Below are positions 10,749 to 20,121 of a stretch of 64,000 bases of DNA, in pieces. Location of the stretch: NCBI RefSeq assembly GCF_034932365.1, contig NZ_JAYGHR010000061.1, positions 124,001 through 188,000 of the forward strand, read 5' to 3'. Numbering within the stretch: position 1 is the first letter of the stretch; every line of letters starts with the position of its first letter. Made by a program: the position numbers and the translations under genes. The notes beneath the pieces are model-generated. The model did not search any database and had not been told where the DNA came from. It was given only the letters and a program-made list of their open reading frames with translations. The DNA is from Capilliphycus robustus. GTDB lineage: Bacteria; Cyanobacteriota; Cyanobacteriia; Cyanobacteriales; Microcoleaceae.

Positions 10749-11084
10749 TTGCAAGGACAAGCGATTAGTTTGTTAGGACTGGGTAGAATTTATGATTTAT
10801 TAGGAGACAAACAGCAAGCCCTCGAATTCTACAACAAATCCCTTCCTTTATGGCGACAGGTTGAAAATAAAGCGGGGGAAGCGACCACTCTCAACAATAT
10901 TGGCGGTGTCTACTCAGATTTGGGAGACAAACAAATTGCGCTCTCACACTACAACAAATCCCTTCCTTTATCGCGACAGGTGGGGTATAAAGCGGGGGAA
11001 GCGGCTACTCTCACTGGTATTTGTAGTTGCTTGCAAACAAGAACGCCCATGCTCGCAAACAAGACAATTTCTTGCTCACATTAG
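10749..11084 (+). pseudogene. TPR-protein fragment (probable CHAT/TPR remnant)
   Basis: Two tetratricopeptide units of the cyanobacterial kinesin-light-chain-like type are readable (QAISLLGLGRIYDLLGDKQQALEFYNKSLPL and NNIGGVYSDLGDKQIALSHYNKSLPL, given here as partial motifs). The frame then loses similarity around 11030. There is no proper start, the 5' part abuts the adhesin start, and the expected C-terminal CHAT domain is not found in the following 300 bp. It is best read as a decayed remnant of a TPR or TPR-CHAT gene. Sequence 11085-11340 holds only short frames with no recognisable product. Confidence 0.6.
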
Positions 11085-11341
11085 GGGTCTTGGCAACTTT
11101 TGATGCTCTCGACAGGGGAGCCAGTTTTTATACAATTGCGATCGCCTCTAGAATACTATGCGATCGCAGTTTACCCCAGTGTTCATTCAAACAAGGAAGA
11201 ACTTTTGAGCGACGACTTGGAGACAAATGACTGCATAAGCTCTCACCGAGTAGAAGTATGTTTGAGTAGGGAGAAACGAGTTATTCAATTTAGGAGTATT
11301 ACTCAATTTATAAACTTACTTATCGTGGTATCGCTTACTCC

Positions 11342-11551
11342 TCCAACACCCCCAGAATTGAAACCACTGAAACCGAAAATTTTGCACGGTTCAGAGGATT
11401 AAGTTATAATATTTCTCGCCCCCTGAATGTACCTCAATCTCAACCCAAACTGTTGAAATATCGGGGCGTGGTTTACACCACAGAAAACGGGAAAATTTCC
11501 ACTCCTAACACCTCGAATTTTCCGGCAAGTGTAGTTCCGGCGTTTAACTAA
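11342..11551 (+). pseudogene. DUF4278-like fragment
   Basis: An open stretch of about 69 codons ending at TAA 11549-11551. It contains FRGLSYNISRPLNVP and then LKYRGVVYTTENGK, which resemble the repeated YRG-x-x-Y motifs of the small cyanobacterial DUF4278 proteins. There is no plausible start codon with a ribosome-binding site, and the upstream region is degraded. It is probably a leftover of a longer gene. The assignment rests on motif similarity only. Confidence 0.4.
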
Positions 11552-11568
11552 AAGATGATCAAACTTTG

Positions 11569-12033
11569 ATGAAAAACAAACTCCTTTTAGTCTTGGCAGT
11601 TGGCTGGGTAATGTGGACGCTCACAACCCCAAGAACTTTGGCTCAAGAACAGTTATCTGGTAACAAAGTGTACCTGGATAAAAATTGCCAGAGACAGCAA
11701 CAATTGCCACCCGTTGAAAGATTTACTGTTTTTTACCAATCCGAATTTCAAGCTGTAGATGAAATCTATTGGTTCTCTGCGGGTCGATATCAGGACGGAG
11801 CGGTGCTTTTTTGTATTTCTCAACCGAATTTTAATCAAGCCCAAGTTTTGAACGAAAAGACCATACAAAACCAATTTATTGAGAAGATTATCAAAGCTCC
11901 CAATAGCAATTCTATCTTTTTGATTACCGTAGCCGAAGGAAATGGGAGAAATGTACCATTAACAGATTATAAATTAGACTTGTTTGACCCCAATCAACCC
12001 GTATTAACTCGCTTGGGAGTCCGGTCAAATTAA
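11569..12033 (+). CDS. Secreted hypothetical protein
   Basis: A 154-residue protein from ATG 11569 (a TTG just upstream is less likely). The N-terminus is a clear signal peptide: MKNKLLLVLAVGWVMWTL and a likely cut after TLA-QEQ. The mature part has two cysteines (one in KNCQRQ, one in LFCISQP) that could form a disulphide in the periplasm, and alternating hydrophobic strands. It has no membrane anchor or lipobox. I do not recognise the family. The 12034-12252 gap after it contains no supported gene. Confidence 0.6.
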   Translation: MKNKLLLVLAVGWVMWTLTTPRTLAQEQLSGNKVYLDKNCQRQQQLPPVERFTVFYQSEFQAVDEIYWFSAGRYQDGAVLFCISQPNFNQAQVLNEKTIQNQFIEKIIKAPNSNSIFLITVAEGNGRNVPLTDYKLDLFDPNQPVLTRLGVRSN

Positions 12034-12252
12034 CGGGAAATCTGGGGAAATTGTGAAGGGTTGAAGTGCAACAACTATTGCAGGAAATGACCGCAAGCCA
12101 ATCGCTCGGTCGCTTCGGCCCAACACCGCTATCCCGTTCAAGGTGGACAGTTGTTCAATTGACGATTAATTAACTTCTGTTAAAATGGTAGCATAAATGG
12201 CTCCTTTCACGCACAACATAATAGGTTTAACCCCGAATCCCTAGACCCCAAT

Positions 12253-15225
12253 ATGCTGACAATTGCATTTTTAAAATCTAATCCTAAATCTACAATTTCC
12301 TTGAACTTAGGGGGAGAATATCGGGCGATTGATGAAAAACTAAAATATTCAAATGCTAGGGATAAATTGCAATTAAAACCTCTAGAAAAAGTGCGTCCTG
12401 GAGATTTGCAATCGGTTTTACATGAGTATAAACCTAGAATTGTTCATTTTAGTGGTCATGGAACGGGAAATCAGGGTTTGGTGGTAGAAGATGAACAGGG
12501 AGAAGCTAGTTTTGTAACTACAGAAGCGTTAGAGGAGTTGTTTAAATTAGTTGCGGATCGCGTTGAATGTGTCATCTTAAACGCCTGTCATTCTCACGAA
12601 CAAGCCGAAGCTATTCACAAACATATTAACTACGTTATTGGGACAACTGCGAATATTCACGATGACGTTTCGATAGCCTTTTCAACGGGATTTTATCAAG
12701 CATTAGCAAATGGTGAATCGATTGAAAAAGCCTTTGAATTTGGAAAAAATCGAATTCAACTTAAATTCGCAGGAACCCAAGAACATGAAACTATCGTTTT
12801 TTTAAAAAAGAAAAATATCCATCCGTTCAAACCCCTTTTGGCTGATGCAGATGAACCGGAAAATATAACTTCTCCCGAAGATGTTAGAGACTTTTTGCAA
12901 CAGATAGAAAACAACTTTAACAAAATCAAAGTTTTTCACCGTCAGGAACCTTTACCGCTTCAAGATCAATATATTCCCATTCAAGTCACACTGGAAAGAA
13001 AAAAAATCGAAACCATTGGGTATTATACTGAAGATATCGACGAACTCAAACGAGTTTACGCCCTCAAAGGTTCGGAAGAATCCCAACAAACTCAAGCGGA
13101 TTGGAAAGATGCAAAAAAGGATCATAAAAATATTATTGTATTAGCCGATCCGGGAATGGGAAAGTCAACCCTTTTAAGGATGGAAGCCGCTACAACCTCT
13201 CAACAACAACAAGAGAAATTACAGCCTGATATAAACCCTGATAACGCTTCTGAACCCTCTTTAGATGAGGTAATTTTTCCGGTGTTTTTGCGGTTATCGG
13301 AGTTGGCTAAAAAAGAAGAAGAAATCCTTGAGATCATTCCCCAACTGATTCAAAAAGAATATCCTAAAATTTACCCCAAAATTGCATCGCTTTTCAAAAA
13401 GAAGCTAGAAACCGGAAAATGTTTGCTATTATTGGATGCGTTGGATGAAGTTCCCCAAGAACAACGCCCGCAACTCAAAGAAAAGCTGAACCGTTTTGTG
13501 AGAAACTATCCCTGTTCGTTAATCTGTACTTCTCGAATTGTCGGCTATGGTGGGACTTTCGTAGAGGGCGGAAAAGAGATGGAAATTGTTCCCTTTACCC
13601 AACCGCAAACGGAAAAATATATTCAATATTGGTTTAAGAATGCTGAAGCTTCTCTCCCCGCAGAAATTACACCGGAAGGACTGATAGAAGAACTCAAAAA
13701 TAAACCTCAAATTAACGGCTTAGTTCAAAATCCGCTTTTATTGTCTTTGCTGTGTAGTTTGTATCAAGAACAAGGCTTAACCCTTCCCGCCCGACGCGGC
13801 CAAGTTTATACAAAAGCCGTTGAATATATGCTGGAAAAATGGGGACAGGATAACGATAGACAGCCTCCCAATCCGGCGCGAATCTCCTCTAAAAAACAAC
13901 TCCTGAGAGAACTCGCCTATCACTTCACGAACGGGGGAAAAGAAGTCTTTTCCAGTGACGAACTGACTCAACAAATCGACGACTATCTCCGCAGCGAAAC
14001 CGTTTCCAGTAACTTTAAAAATCAGACCGCTTCCGACCTGATTAACGAACTTACCGAACAGGATGGTATTATCCAAAAACTAGATCGAGAAGGCGATCAA
14101 TATCTGTTTCTCCATCGCACCTTTCAGGAATATTTTACCGCTTCTTATTTGCAGAATGCCAGCAATACCGTTGATTTGGCGAAGCAACTGTTTTGGAACT
14201 ACGACACCCATGAAACCCTGACCTTGTTGGCGGGATTGATGGAAGACCCCCTGCCGTTGCTGCAAGCGATAACCGATGAGGAAGATGATATTTTCAAGAC
14301 CCTTTTATTGCTGGCGGGGCGCTGTCTAGCCGAATGTTCGGACAAAGGTTTAAAATCGGATTTACCCCAAAAAATTATCGAGAATATTCACCAATTTTGG
14401 CTATCCTATCCCAGTGCAAGTTTTATCAACTCAACGGTTATTGCATTGGGTAATATTGGCAACGCCGAAGCGGTTAAGCCTTTAATTGCCGCCCTCAACG
14501 ACTCGGAGTCAGATGTGAGAAGTAATGCGGCCTCTGCTTTGGGTAATATTGGCAACCCCGAAGCGGTTAAGCCTTTAATTGCCGCCCTCAACGACTCGGA
14601 CTCAGATGTGAGAAGTAATGCGGCCTCTGCTTTGGGTAATATTGGCAACGCCGAAGCGGTTAAGGGTTTAATTGCCGCCCTCAACCACTCGGACTCAGAT
14701 GTGAGAAGGTATGCGGCCTCTGCTTTGGGTAATATTGGCAACGCCGAAGCGGTTAAGCCTTTAATTGCCGCCCTCAACGACTCGGACTCATATGTGAGAA
14801 GTAATGCGGCCTCTGCTTTGGGTAATATTGGCAACGCCGAAGCGGTTAAGGGTTTAATTGCCGCCCTCAACGACTCGGACTTATTTGTGAGAAGTAATGC
14901 GGCCTCTGCTTTGGGTAATATTGGCAACGCCGAAGCGGTTAAGGGTTTAATTGCCGCCCTCAACCACTCGGAGTCATATGTGAGAAGGTATGCGGCCTCT
15001 GCTTTGGGTAATATTAACGATAAAAATACTTTGAAAATGTTAATCGAGTTTTGGGAAATTGATATCTATCGCCGGGATATATTTCCCGTTGCCCGCACTT
15101 TAGCGATTCGATTTAATCAGAAGAACCTACCTTTTATCCCGGTTTATCGTCGGTTTGTTCGATTTAATTACTCACCCACATTAGCAATAATCAAGCGTGT
15201 TTGGTCAGCAATAATTCAGCAATAA
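12253..15225 (+). CDS. CHAT protease - NACHT NTPase - HEAT repeat protein (NLR-like, probable immune sensor)
   Basis: 990 residues with three parts. The N-terminal CHAT caspase-like protease has HFSGHG (residues 65-70, catalytic His about 69) and NACHS (110-114, Cys112). A NACHT/STAND NTPase follows with Walker A ADPGMGKST (about 298-306), Walker B region LLLLDALDEV, and a winged-helix-like part (FLHRTFQEYFTASYL). Residues about 731-917 are six near-identical 31-residue HEAT units, then a diverged C-terminal repeat. This is the layout of bacterial NLR-like proteins, in which a C-terminal sensor releases an N-terminal effector, here a protease. A role in antiviral defence or programmed death is inferred from architecture. 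It lies outside the CAST. Confidence 0.85.
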   Translation: MLTIAFLKSNPKSTISLNLGGEYRAIDEKLKYSNARDKLQLKPLEKVRPGDLQSVLHEYKPRIVHFSGHGTGNQGLVVEDEQGEASFVTTEALEELFKLVADRVECVILNACHSHEQAEAIHKHINYVIGTTANIHDDVSIAFSTGFYQALANGESIEKAFEFGKNRIQLKFAGTQEHETIVFLKKKNIHPFKPLLADADEPENITSPEDVRDFLQQIENNFNKIKVFHRQEPLPLQDQYIPIQVTLERKKIETIGYYTEDIDELKRVYALKGSEESQQTQADWKDAKKDHKNIIVLADPGMGKSTLLRMEAATTSQQQQEKLQPDINPDNASEPSLDEVIFPVFLRLSELAKKEEEILEIIPQLIQKEYPKIYPKIASLFKKKLETGKCLLLLDALDEVPQEQRPQLKEKLNRFVRNYPCSLICTSRIVGYGGTFVEGGKEMEIVPFTQPQTEKYIQYWFKNAEASLPAEITPEGLIEELKNKPQINGLVQNPLLLSLLCSLYQEQGLTLPARRGQVYTKAVEYMLEKWGQDNDRQPPNPARISSKKQLLRELAYHFTNGGKEVFSSDELTQQIDDYLRSETVSSNFKNQTASDLINELTEQDGIIQKLDREGDQYLFLHRTFQEYFTASYLQNASNTVDLAKQLFWNYDTHETLTLLAGLMEDPLPLLQAITDEEDDIFKTLLLLAGRCLAECSDKGLKSDLPQKIIENIHQFWLSYPSASFINSTVIALGNIGNAEAVKPLIAALNDSESDVRSNAASALGNIGNPEAVKPLIAALNDSDSDVRSNAASALGNIGNAEAVKGLIAALNHSDSDVRRYAASALGNIGNAEAVKPLIAALNDSDSYVRSNAASALGNIGNAEAVKGLIAALNDSDLFVRSNAASALGNIGNAEAVKGLIAALNHSESYVRRYAASALGNINDKNTLKMLIEFWEIDIYRRDIFPVARTLAIRFNQKNLPFIPVYRRFVRFNYSPTLAIIKRVWSAIIQQ
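14446..15003 (+). repeat. Six 93-bp tandem repeats encoding HEAT units
   Basis: Six consecutive 93-bp units code for 31-residue HEAT repeats (ALGNIGNAEAVKPLIAALND start). They differ mainly at a few codons: Asp/His after ALN, Ser/Tyr/Phe before VR, and SN/RY after VR. DNA identity is very high, consistent with recent duplication or gene conversion in the sensor part of the CHAT-NACHT protein. Confidence 0.9.
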
Positions 15226-15499
15226 CTCTCGTTACCCGGAGTATAAATCTATCACAATGTTAAGTGGGGAGCTATTGACTCATACCCTGCGTTTAAGTCA
15301 AATCGCTTTTCTGACACGACTTGGAAGGTTACAGGAAAAATGAAATGAGAAACTAAACAAGGAGAGATTTGCGATCGCCGGAAGTAAATGCAGGGCTAAC
15401 AATCCGCAAATTCTTAATATTTAGTCCGATTGAAAATATCCCGATTAAAAACAGTATTTATCAAGTTCAACTCAAAAGAAAAAATCGTAGCTTTTTAGA
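15226..15499. other. Intergenic region without a supported gene
   Basis: Between the CHAT-NACHT gene and the converging 15500-15991 gene. It contains one GCGATCGC palindrome and AT-rich sequence. I see no gene, clear terminator or repeat. Confidence 0.5.
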
Positions 15500-15991
15500 T
15501 CAAGTTGGCAATTGGTCTTGAGTTGGAAAACCATGTTGCCTTCTGCCAACGTCGGCATCAAATTTTTTAGAAGACTTAAATAACTCAAACCGCCCATCGG
15601 TGCCATAGGGAAGAACCCGCTCTCGCAATCCCTCTGCCCTCTGCCTTCTGCCCTCGTTCAATATTTGCGACATGAATGATTTGAGGGCATTCAATCGTTC
15701 TTCGCACCACTCCATCGCAGGTTGATTCAGTGCAAGTTGTTCTTCGGGGGTTCTGCCCAGACGCTTTAAATAGGGTTTTAAACCCGTTTCATTGGAAGAC
15801 CCCCAAGTTTCATTCAAGAGTTTCAAAGATTCCATCAATCCCCTTCTCCTGCCTTTAAGAAAGCAAAGATGCAGTTGGGTTTGTTCCGGCTTAAAACCCT
15901 CAGAAGATAATCGGGATTGAGGTTTAATGATTTTTTCATCAACCTGCTGGATGCGAGAAAGAATTTGTTCGGATAGGTTCTGTGAATTCAT
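15500..15991 (-). CDS. Hypothetical protein with heptamer-derived insert
   Basis: 163 residues, mostly helical and charged, no signal peptide (ATG at 15991). The first 115 residues look like a normal protein (LSEQILSRIQQVDEKI, LCFLKGRRRGLMESLKLLNE, PAMEWCEERLNALKSF). After that it reads EGRRQRAEGLRER, which is the translation of a TCTGCCC/TCTGCCT heptamer tract at about 15632-15656. The tail may therefore be altered by repeat insertion. I do not recognise the family. The gene sits in a run of minus-strand genes continuing to the target operon. Confidence 0.5.
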   Translation of the reverse strand: MNSQNLSEQILSRIQQVDEKIIKPQSRLSSEGFKPEQTQLHLCFLKGRRRGLMESLKLLNETWGSSNETGLKPYLKRLGRTPEEQLALNQPAMEWCEERLNALKSFMSQILNEGRRQRAEGLRERVLPYGTDGRFELFKSSKKFDADVGRRQHGFPTQDQLPT

Positions 15992-16054
15992 AATTAATGT
16001 TGGACGGGAGCGGCCCGCTAGTACGCTGAATTTAACCGGGTTAATCTCCTCAGC

Positions 16055-16552
16055 TTAAAACTCTGTGGTTGTAGATTTCAATTGGCTTAAAACGTTAATC
16101 AATTTTCGGATTTCCTCGTTGCTCAATAAGTTCAGACTAGATTTCCCAAACAGTTCCTGAATCTTTGTCTGAAACTTATGTTTGTTCCAGCGATGATAAT
16201 TCAACCATTGACCTAAAATCCTTTCCAGTTCTGCCCTTTCTGTTTGTTGTTGATTAAAGGAATAATTTGCTTTGTTACCGTTATTTGTTGAGGATTGATG
16301 CTGGTATTGACGAGTAGTTGTGTTGTTCATCGTTTCACCTTCAATCCTGACATCAAGTTGAGGAAATCGAGCGGCAATCGCTCTTACTCCCGCTTCAACT
16401 GTAATAGAGTTATCCCAGTCGAATTTCACCACAGAACTGCCTTGATATATTTTGCAGGCGATTGCATCATCACCAACTGCATCTCCTTCTCGGATCTTAC
16501 CAATGAATAGATATTGGGGGCGAGGAATTGGTACGAAACCAAGTTTAAGCAT
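16055..16552 (-). CDS. Hypothetical protein, Asn/Gln-rich middle, helical C-terminus
   Basis: 165 residues when started at ATG 16552, which has a good ribosome-binding site (GAAAGGAG, spacing about 8). Longer upstream starts lack one. The N-terminal half is strand-rich (KLGFVPIPRPQYLFIGKI, VVKFDWDNSITVEAGVRAI). The middle is low-complexity (TTRQYQHQSSTNNGNKANY). The C-terminal about 60 residues are helical (LERILGQWLNYHRWNKHKF, EEIRKLINVLSQL) and may bind nucleic acid or form oligomers. Family not recognised. Confidence 0.55.
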   Translation of the reverse strand: MLKLGFVPIPRPQYLFIGKIREGDAVGDDAIACKIYQGSSVVKFDWDNSITVEAGVRAIAARFPQLDVRIEGETMNNTTTRQYQHQSSTNNGNKANYSFNQQQTERAELERILGQWLNYHRWNKHKFQTKIQELFGKSSLNLLSNEEIRKLINVLSQLKSTTTEF

Positions 16553-16816
16553 AATTGTTACTCCTTTCTCGAAGCGAATCTTTATGTTGAGAGAGACTCC
16601 ATTGATTTGGACTCGGACTTGAATGTTGCGGGGAGTTTTATCGCGGCTATACTCTGGAGATATCTTATCACTTAAAACTCCCAATTGCAACCTTAATATT
16701 TCCCGTATCTAACCCCTCTAAATCTTAAGGTTAATGTGTTTATAGTCGGTGCAAATTGGCTAAAAAAAGGTGCTTTTTTCGGGCGGAATTTCAAGGGTTT
16801 ATGGAAATTTTGTAAA

Positions 16817-16984
16817 TCACTCCGAGTTCTGGTTGTTGTGCCGTTCAATCAAAATTATTGCTGTTAAATCTTTTTGGCATTCTGCAAGAATCGGCTTAAA
16901 ATTTTCTCTCCATTCTTTGGGAAGCTCAAAAGTCAAAACTTCAATTTTAGTGAGTATCCGTTCCAATTCTTTGTTGTTCATCAT
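16817..16984 (-). CDS. Small hypothetical protein (55 aa)
   Basis: A short frame starting MMNNKELERILTKIEVL and ending NNQNSE. It has balanced charged and hydrophobic residues typical of a real helical protein, including a PKEWRENFKPILAECQKDL segment. It fills the otherwise empty gap between the 16552 gene and the parp pseudogene and has the same strand. No strong ribosome-binding site is visible, so it stays tentative. Confidence 0.4.
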   Translation of the reverse strand: MMNNKELERILTKIEVLTFELPKEWRENFKPILAECQKDLTAIILIERHNNQNSE

Positions 16985-17088
16985 TCTGGTGAAGTAGATC
17001 TGATCAATCCTTTTCGGACAAGAGAAAGTGCTACAGTATCCAAAACTATTAATTGGTGATAACTGTAAAACTTTCCCTGTATAATTAA

Positions 17089-18343
17089 TTAATACTCAAA
17101 TTCCACCAAATAATTGATTCGGACTTGAGCAACATCGTAAACGATACTTTCGCGGGTTTATGACTCCCGCACAACCGGGAGAAACATAAGTGCTGTGATA
17201 GCCACGAACGGGGAAATTGCGGTCAGAATGAGTCGGTTTATATTCCCGCCCCATTGCAAAGTCACAAAGCAAAGCAAACACCCGTTCGCATTTCTTTCCC
17301 GCCCAACTTCCTACCGAATAATTAAGTGCTTTTGTAGAGCATTCGGAACCATAAATGCCGTGTCCAAACATCCGACCGTTGCAAGCTGAGGTGGGAATAA
17401 TTAAGCCCCCTTTAAGTATGCTTAATAAATTGGCGGTTGAAGTGCCATGCCAATGAGGTTTAACGTTACCAATAGCGCACGCTTTTTTGTCATAAGCGGC
17501 ATTTTGCGTGGGCATATCCACCTGATAAACTCTACGAATGTGATAGTTGTAAGCTTGGTGATAAGGGTTTTTGGTAGACTCGAAAAGTTTACGAATTTTG
17601 CGGAATTTTGAGCGCCCGAATGCGGTGGAAGCGGGAACTTTGGTTAAAGAGCATTCAAATACTTTCTCGGATGTTGGGAGCGAGGCTGAAATTACTGCTT
17701 GGAGCGCGTCTAAAATTTGCTCTTGTTCTTGGATTTCTGCGCGGGTGGTTAACAGTTGAGTAGCCGAAGGAATTTTCATCTCCGTTGTCTTTAGGAACCA
17801 AGCGAAAATACTCGGTAACTAAATCTTCTGAATGGCGTTGATAAATGCGGTTGAGCAAGTTTCGAGCCGTTGCAATTGCACGCCCGTTTAACACGCCCAA
17901 AGGAGTGCGGAACTGACCCGATTGGGAGTTATATTTAATGGAGGTTACATCACAAATAGCCGCGAATGTTTTATAAGACGAGATACTCGACTAAATCCCC
18001 TGTAGTCTTGCAAGTTTTCGCGCCCTTAATCTGCTCAGTTGCTATGAGTTTTAAATCAGTTTGAGCCGGAATTACCGATGCTCCTTCGTCAACGGTTTCA
18101 GTGTATCGATAGCCAAAGGCCGAGTTTTTCAGCTATCTTTTTATCCAGTTCGTTTTCAGCTTGAGAAATAGAGGGAAACTGTTTGGTTTTCGACTGCCGA
18201 TGACTGCCTTCGAGTACCCGCCCCCATTCGGCGATGAACTTACCTTCAGAGGTAACAGTCCCAATCCAAACTTTATTACTGTTGCAGCTTGGGTCAAAGA
18301 AATTTAAGGTAACTTTGCGAATTGTTGTGATTGTGGCATTCAT
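17089..18343 (-). pseudogene. WGR-PARP: bacterial poly(ADP-ribose) polymerase-like protein, frameshifted
   Basis: Across frames the coding sequence is about 415 codons. The start (ATG 18343) encodes a WGR domain (VWIGTVTSEGKFIAEWGRV, then GYRYTE after a frameshift near 18117). A second shift near 17975 leads to a PARP helical-domain-like region (TPLGVLNGRAIATARNLLNR, YFRLVPKDNGDE). A third near 17785 joins KIPSATQLLTTRAEIQ. The ADP-ribosyl transferase core is clear: HWHGTSTANLLSILKGGL, MFGHGIYGSECSTKALNY and LLCDFAMGREY. A fourth shift near 17140 is needed to reach ESIVYDVAQVRINYLVEF, which holds the catalytic Glu. The parent protein thus had the H-Y-E triad of PARP1-like enzymes. At least four single-base indels make this copy a pseudogene unless the assembly is wrong here. 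It belongs to the operon interrupted by the CAST. Confidence 0.8.
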
Positions 18344-18438
18344 TTTTTGTGCCTCCCAATAGATCAGAAATGTGTCGATTTTACGAAAAAGTTTTGTGAG
18401 TAGAAATGCACCCTTAGAAACCGTCGTTTTTCAACGCT

Positions 18439-18885
18439 TTAGAGAGATGAACGTAAGCTGTTTAAACTCGCCTGCAACCTGTCAATCTCCAACTGCATTG
18501 CATCCAAGCGAGTCCGAGAATTATTGTTATCAAGTTCGGATGTAAGAAGACGCAGTTGCCGCTCAATCAAACCTTTTGGATAAGCGTGTTCGTAGCCAGC
18601 TTTTCCCGATTTTGGGCTGATCACAAAGCAATTAATCAAGTCGTGACGGCGATTCATTTCAAAAGCTTTTTCCACCGCCAAATACTTCCAATAATTATCG
18701 GGGTTGTCAATCAATCGAAAAGTGATGTGAACGCCATCTATCTGCTCAACAATAAGCGGGTGAATTAGTCCCTCAACTTCAAGAATGCTGTCGGCTAAAG
18801 CTTGAATTTTGCTGGAACTCGGACGCTCAAATTTAGATTCATTGAAAACGATATCGGCAAGATTAATGTAGGTCATGCTCATCAT
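18439..18885 (-). CDS. ParB/sulfiredoxin-like N-terminal domain protein
   Basis: 148 residues. The first ~60 resemble the ParB/Srx nuclease-like fold: INLADIVFNESKFERPSSSK, IQALADSILEVEGLIHPLIV, then a strand-helix region YWKYLAVEKAFEMN where ParB has its GE/RRxxA part. The C-terminal part is helical, probably coiled coil (LDAMQLEIDRLQASLNSLRSS). The frame is intact, unlike its neighbours. It sits between moxR (upstream) and the WGR-PARP gene (downstream) on the same strand, so it is part of the target operon. The function may be a DNA-binding or regulatory subunit; this is an inference. Confidence 0.6.
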   Translation of the reverse strand: MMSMTYINLADIVFNESKFERPSSSKIQALADSILEVEGLIHPLIVEQIDGVHITFRLIDNPDNYWKYLAVEKAFEMNRRHDLINCFVISPKSGKAGYEHAYPKGLIERQLRLLTSELDNNNSRTRLDAMQLEIDRLQASLNSLRSSL

Positions 18886-18997
18886 GATGGTGCTTCCTTA
18901 TTACTAAGTTTGTGTGTGGAGGATGGGGGTCAATTCGACCCCAATTGATTACAAAATGGTCGGGAAATGGCGGTCTAAATCACCCAAGAGGTCAAAT

Positions 18998-19760
18998 TCA
19001 TCTCTCCCGACCCTGAAGCTTCTTGAGTTGGGCGTTGAGGGAGAGGACAGACCCTTTACTTGCGGTCGAACGCAAATCTTCAATGGCTTGGATGACGTTG
19101 GCAAACTGACCCGATAGAACCCGCGATTGATTGTCGATTTGGGAAGATTTTTGTCGAGCCATCGCACTGTTGCCCGATTTTTGACACCGTTTCCATTCGT
19201 CAATCAGTTCGGTAAACTTGCTTAATTCCGCGCACGAGTTTGCTTGTCATTTCTTTGGCAATGCTTGCGGGTTCGGGACAAACCAGGTGGGCAACCTCCT
19301 CAATGTCGTGAGTTTCTGAGTCATAGTTTTTCAGCCAACAGCAGTCGGGTAAAAATTCTGGCAACAGGTGACGGCCTAAGCTATGCTCTCCCCGAATCCA
19401 GGCGATCGCTTTCAAAAATCCCACCAACCAGCGAACTTTGCGGGTACTGATAACGATACCCTTCTGAGCCTTAAGAAAGCCGACAATCTTGGCTAAGGCT
19501 TCGGCGGTTGGTTGGGGAAATGCGATCGCTTTTATTTGTCGCTGCGCTTCCTCTAATTCGGCTAGGGTGAAGGTCGTGGTAATTTTGGGGTCGTTACCAT
19601 TAATTTCCCGGTGGATTTGTTTGAGGGTGTTGGATTCTTTTTGGAGATCTTGCAGCCAGGGTTTGTAGAGGAATCGGTCGGCAAACGCTTGTAGGTTGTT
19701 GTCTTTGGGCGCGATATTGGCTGCACCAAATAGCGAAATTAGGGGGACTTTAACAATTCC
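18998..19760 (-). pseudogene. MoxR-type AAA+ ATPase, C-terminal part, cut by CAST insertion
   Basis: Reading away from the left transposon end gives GIVKVPLISLFGAAN and then ALQAFADRFLYKPW-like sequence. This is the part of MoxR ATPases that follows the ILNERIFDSG sequence found at the right end. The two halves therefore belong to one gene split by the transposon. The reading continues through TLAELEEAQRQIKAIAFPQP, WLVGFLKAIAWIRGEHSLGR and PASIAKEMTSKLV. Near 19236 a one-base frameshift switches to AELSKFTELIDEWKRC and the gene ends at TGA 18998. MoxR ATPases act as chaperone-like remodellers, usually with a VWA or other partner. The N-terminal half is at 61792-62232. Confidence 0.85.
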
Positions 19761-19922
19761 TGTAGTGAAATAATAAAGTTGGTAAATTTCTCTCTCTCAA
19801 ACGCCTGATTTTTCGTTCACCTCAACACAAGCCGGAAAAATAAAGTTGGTAAATTTATAAAGAGCATATCTTAGCCGATCCTCAAAACTCAATTTTGGTT
19901 GAATAATAAAGTTGGTAAATTT
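19761..19922 (+). promoter_or_regulatory. CAST left end with three TnsB-type binding sites
   Basis: The terminus is TGTAGTGAAATAATAAAG. The 18-bp site AATAAAGTTGGTAAATTT occurs at 19772-19789, 19839-19856 and 19905-19922, spaced 67 and 66 bp apart. The same motif, inverted, is repeated four times at the right end. Wide spacing on the left and tight spacing on the right is the Tn7 arrangement. The region 19923-20085 up to the array contains a relative of the GC-rich repeat at 1738 (about 19945-20035) and no supported gene. Confidence 0.9.
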
Positions 19923-20121
19923 AGATGGCCGACAATACGCGGGCTTTCGTGCCGTCTGCGAGGGCGGGAAAACGCGCACGGTGGGGCGGTCTGTCTTACT
20001 CTTCGGGGAACCCCCAAGACTGCGCTGGTTCACCGTAACCCATGAGTATCAATAACCTGTAAATTATTTTTAATTTTCTCCGATAGTAAGTAACGCCTTA
20101 CGACATCAAGCAACTGATCAC

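Noticed and set aside
14406..14963. Minus-strand repeat protein (RAAIKPLTASALPILPKAEA units)
   Set aside because: It is simply the reverse reading of the HEAT repeats of the CHAT-NACHT gene.
17089..19760. Poor sequencing as the cause of all frameshifts
   Set aside because: Several indels are in short homopolymers, so errors are possible. But open frames of 3-9 kb lie on the same contig and the indels cluster in the CAST target operon, so real decay is favoured; not fully excluded.
19797..20033. Minus-strand frame of 78 codons at the CAST left end
   Set aside because: It runs across two of the TnsB-type sites and a dispersed repeat, with no protein-like features.
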